Assembly: GCA_003644325.1 (NCBI GenBank)
Contig: QNCA01000076.1
Span: 1 to 6,725 of the forward strand
Origin: Planctomycetota bacterium
GTDB lineage: Bacteria > Planctomycetota > B129-G9
Direction: 5' to 3'
DNA: 6,725 nt
A program made the position numbers and the translations under genes. The notes below the pieces were generated by a model. The model ran no database searches and was not told the origin of the DNA. It saw nothing but the letters and a program-made list of their open reading frames with translations. The first letter of the stretch is position 1, and the number at the start of each line of letters is the position of its first letter. This document shows positions 5,336-6,725 of the stretch, in pieces.

Positions 5336-6562
5336 TTATTCGCCGCCGGGCTCCTCGCCCGAGCCTTCGGGGACAGGCTCTCCGGGGCTTCCGGCGCCCG
5401 GGGCTGCTTCGCCGGTCTTGTCGCTGCCCGGCGCGGGCTTTTCTGTCCCTTCGGGGGCGGATTCACCGGCATCGCCCGGGGCGGTTTCGGCCGGTTCCAT
5501 CTCGCCAGCCTCGGCCTCGGCCTCTTTCGTCTCTCTGGGGCCGAAGGCCATCCAACCCAGGCTCTCCAGAAGGCTCTTGCATGCCTCGTAATCAGGGTTC
5601 ATCCTGACCACGATATTGTTCGTGTAGAGTGTAATGCTCGCTTTTTGAAGAACGTCCTTCGCCTCGGGGTTTTCCAGCGCCAAGACAAGTTTACCGCGCA
5701 GGACCTTGAGCGCCGTCTCCATGAAACCTGCGGCCTCCTTTGTACAATCACATTCGATCCGGACGTCAACGCCCCCGGCAAATCCCCCGCCGAGGTCAAC
5801 CGTAAGCGTGACGTATTCGAGATACTGAAGCATCGTTTCTTCGGGGTCTTTGCTCTCGGCAAATCTTTTTCGATTCTCTTCAGTAAAGCGAACCAGGCCC
5901 CAAATGGCGGCCTGAGAGCCGCTGTCGGCGGGGCGCAAGTATTCGAGTTTCTTGCTCACGCCCTTGTTTTTCCCTATGCCCTCAATCTTGCCCTTCTCCC
6001 TGTCCACGTATTCCTTTGCCTCCTTTTCCGAAAGCGTGACAGCGATAGCGCCTTTGAGTTGCACAAAGTAAACCGCTTCGCCCTTCCGGAAAAGGTCGGC
6101 GAACCTGTAAATCTTTTTACCCTGGTAATTCGTTTCCTTGACCCTTTCGGAGCCGAGCCTGGTGCGCAGTTTCTTCGATGTATACTCCAGGTTGACCTTT
6201 CCCCCCACGAGCGCGGAGGTGTCGTCGGTCGAGTCATCCAGGTTCCGCTTGACCAGTACTACTTCGCCGACGTGCCCGCTCACTACCTTGCCGCCTTTTT
6301 CTTTCCGCGGGTCCAACTCCGCCCTCTTCAGAAAAAGCATGAAATCCTCGTAGGAGTCAATCCTCTTGAAGATACTGTCTTCTATGGCGTGGAAGAGGTC
6401 GGCATTGAACAGTGCGGCGACATCCACCCGCAGCACGACGTCGGAATCCTTGGGCAGCAACGCTCCGAGGTCCAACTGCTTCTCCGCGGCAAACGCTTGC
6501 GGCGCGAAAGCCGTCAGGCACACGCATGCTGTCAGAAACGCAGCCAAGACATGGTTTTTCAT
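5336..6562 (-). CDS. Secreted protein of unknown function with acidic Pro/Gly-rich C-terminal tail
   Basis: I do not recognise a named family. The protein has 408 residues: a clear signal peptide (1-25, positive MKNH start, hydrophobic LAAFLTACVCLTAF, cleavage after AFA), a folded region of about 26-340, and a low-complexity tail of about 344-408 rich in Glu, Pro, Gly and Ala. The folded part begins LPKDSDVVLRVDVAAL (36-51), a start like that of exported DUF3352-type proteins common in planctomycetes, and seems to hold two alpha/beta halves (about 36-190 and 215-338). No catalytic motif, transmembrane anchor, LPXTG or PEP-CTERM signal is seen. The ATG at 6562 is chosen because GGGAGAG lies 6 bases upstream and the signal peptide starts there; an in-frame start at 6610 only adds unrelated residues. 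A candidate promoter and an inverted box lie directly upstream, and a hairpin lies downstream, so it is probably monocistronic. A surface or periplasmic role is inferred only from export. Confidence 0.75.
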   Translation of the reverse strand: MKNHVLAAFLTACVCLTAFAPQAFAAEKQLDLGALLPKDSDVVLRVDVAALFNADLFHAIEDSIFKRIDSYEDFMLFLKRAELDPRKEKGGKVVSGHVGEVVLVKRNLDDSTDDTSALVGGKVNLEYTSKKLRTRLGSERVKETNYQGKKIYRFADLFRKGEAVYFVQLKGAIAVTLSEKEAKEYVDREKGKIEGIGKNKGVSKKLEYLRPADSGSQAAIWGLVRFTEENRKRFAESKDPEETMLQYLEYVTLTVDLGGGFAGGVDVRIECDCTKEAAGFMETALKVLRGKLVLALENPEAKDVLQKASITLYTNNIVVRMNPDYEACKSLLESLGWMAFGPRETKEAEAEAGEMEPAETAPGDAGESAPEGTEKPAPGSDKTGEAAPGAGSPGEPVPEGSGEEPGGE

Positions 6563-6599
6563 AATCCACTCTCCCGAGAAACGGTCATTCCTCATTGTC

Positions 6600-6629
6600 A
6601 TTATTCTCAAGTTGACTGACTTTTGCTAA
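6600..6629 (-). promoter_or_regulatory. Candidate sigma70-type promoter of the 5336-6562 gene
   Basis: On the minus strand TTAGCA (6629-6624, 4 of 6 to the -35 consensus) and AATAAT (6605-6600, 5 of 6 to the -10 consensus) are 18 bases apart, placing a start of transcription roughly 30 bases before the ATG at 6562. The spacer coincides almost exactly with the inverted box, which would suit an operator. Hexamer matching alone is weak evidence. Confidence 0.35.
6606..6624 (-). repeat. Inverted box, right copy
   Basis: CTCAAGTTGACTGA followed by CTTTT is the inverted partner of 5188-5206 (18 of 19 positions). It fills the space between the proposed -35 and -10 of the secreted-protein gene. It could be a regulator binding site or the remnant of a terminal inverted repeat of a small mobile element. 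Confidence 0.6.
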
Positions 6630-6631
6630 CC

Positions 6632-6708
6632 TCGGCGCCTGTCACCAATTACGGAGCCGTTCCGACCGTGTCGGAACGGATCGTAGATTGGTGACTGTCA
6701 CCGTAAGG
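6632..6708. repeat. Compound inverted-repeat element with perfect central hairpin (REP/MITE-like)
   Basis: The centre is CCGTTCCGAC (6657-6666), loop CGT, GTCGGAACGG (6670-6679), a perfect 10-bp stem. Outside it GTCACCAAT (6641-6649) pairs with ATTGGTGAC (6687-6695), and the intervening stretches share TACG, so the whole element is an imperfect inverted repeat of about 55-77 bases. The right arm (6689-6708) is palindromic unit copy 3, with 19 bases identical to copy 1; the left arm is a degraded inverted copy of the same unit. There is no T-run on either side of the stem, so an intrinsic terminator is unlikely. Confidence 0.65.
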
Positions 6709-6725
6709 TGTTGTGAAACAGCAGA

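Noticed and set aside
5309..6619. A 436-codon open frame on the plus strand across the last gene
   Set aside because: It is antisense to a minus-strand gene with a signal peptide, a good ribosome binding site and a hairpin downstream. Its translation shows no domain and its length follows from codon bias of the opposite strand in GC-rich DNA.
6657..6679. Perfect hairpin as a rho-independent terminator
   Set aside because: Neither strand has a T-run after the stem, and the hairpin is part of a larger inverted-repeat element.
1..6725. A defence, toxin-antitoxin or biosynthetic system
   Set aside because: No nuclease, helicase, reverse transcriptase, toxin, antitoxin or biosynthetic core enzyme signature was found; the left block is metabolic and the right block is one DUF72 gene plus two unrelated exported proteins.

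Overview
The window is moderately GC-rich bacterial DNA holding two gene blocks that face each other. There is no rRNA, tRNA, CRISPR array or recognisable transposase. The source is probably an anaerobic or microaerobic environmental bacterium: an oxygen-sensitive Fe-S (class I) fumarase sits beside a three-cysteine LarE-type sulfur transferase. The two secreted proteins at the right end are of a style common in planctomycetes and neighbouring uncultured phyla (Sm/SH3-like small beta repeats before a beta-propeller, and an acidic Pro/Gly-rich tail). That taxonomic guess rests on protein style only and is weak.

Left block, plus strand, 1-2543: the 3' part of larE (its start lies outside the window), then the alpha and beta chains of a two-subunit class I fumarate hydratase, then a GNAT acetyltransferase. 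larE/alpha and alpha/beta are joined by 4-base ATGA start/stop overlaps, and the acetyltransferase follows the beta chain after 13 bases, so this reads as one translationally coupled operon. LarE makes the nickel-pincer cofactor of LarA-family racemases, some of which act on malate; fumarase makes L-malate. The pairing therefore hints at malate stereochemistry, but no LarA gene is visible here.

Right block, minus strand, 2589-6562: a DUF72 (YecE-like) protein, a secreted protein with four small beta repeats followed by a probable six-bladed PQQ/NHL-like propeller, and a secreted protein of unknown function with a disordered tail. Each of the last two has its own signal peptide, ribosome binding site and downstream hairpin, so these genes look like separate transcription units.

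The non-coding DNA around the last gene (5084-5335 and 6563-6725) is the most unusual part. It carries three copies of a palindromic unit built on GTGACTGTCAC, a compound inverted-repeat element around a perfect 10-bp hairpin, a 19-bp box found once on each side of the gene in opposite orientation (18 of 19 matching), and a short tandem CAAGGG(G) array. It looks like a REP/MITE-type repeat family plus a possible operator box.
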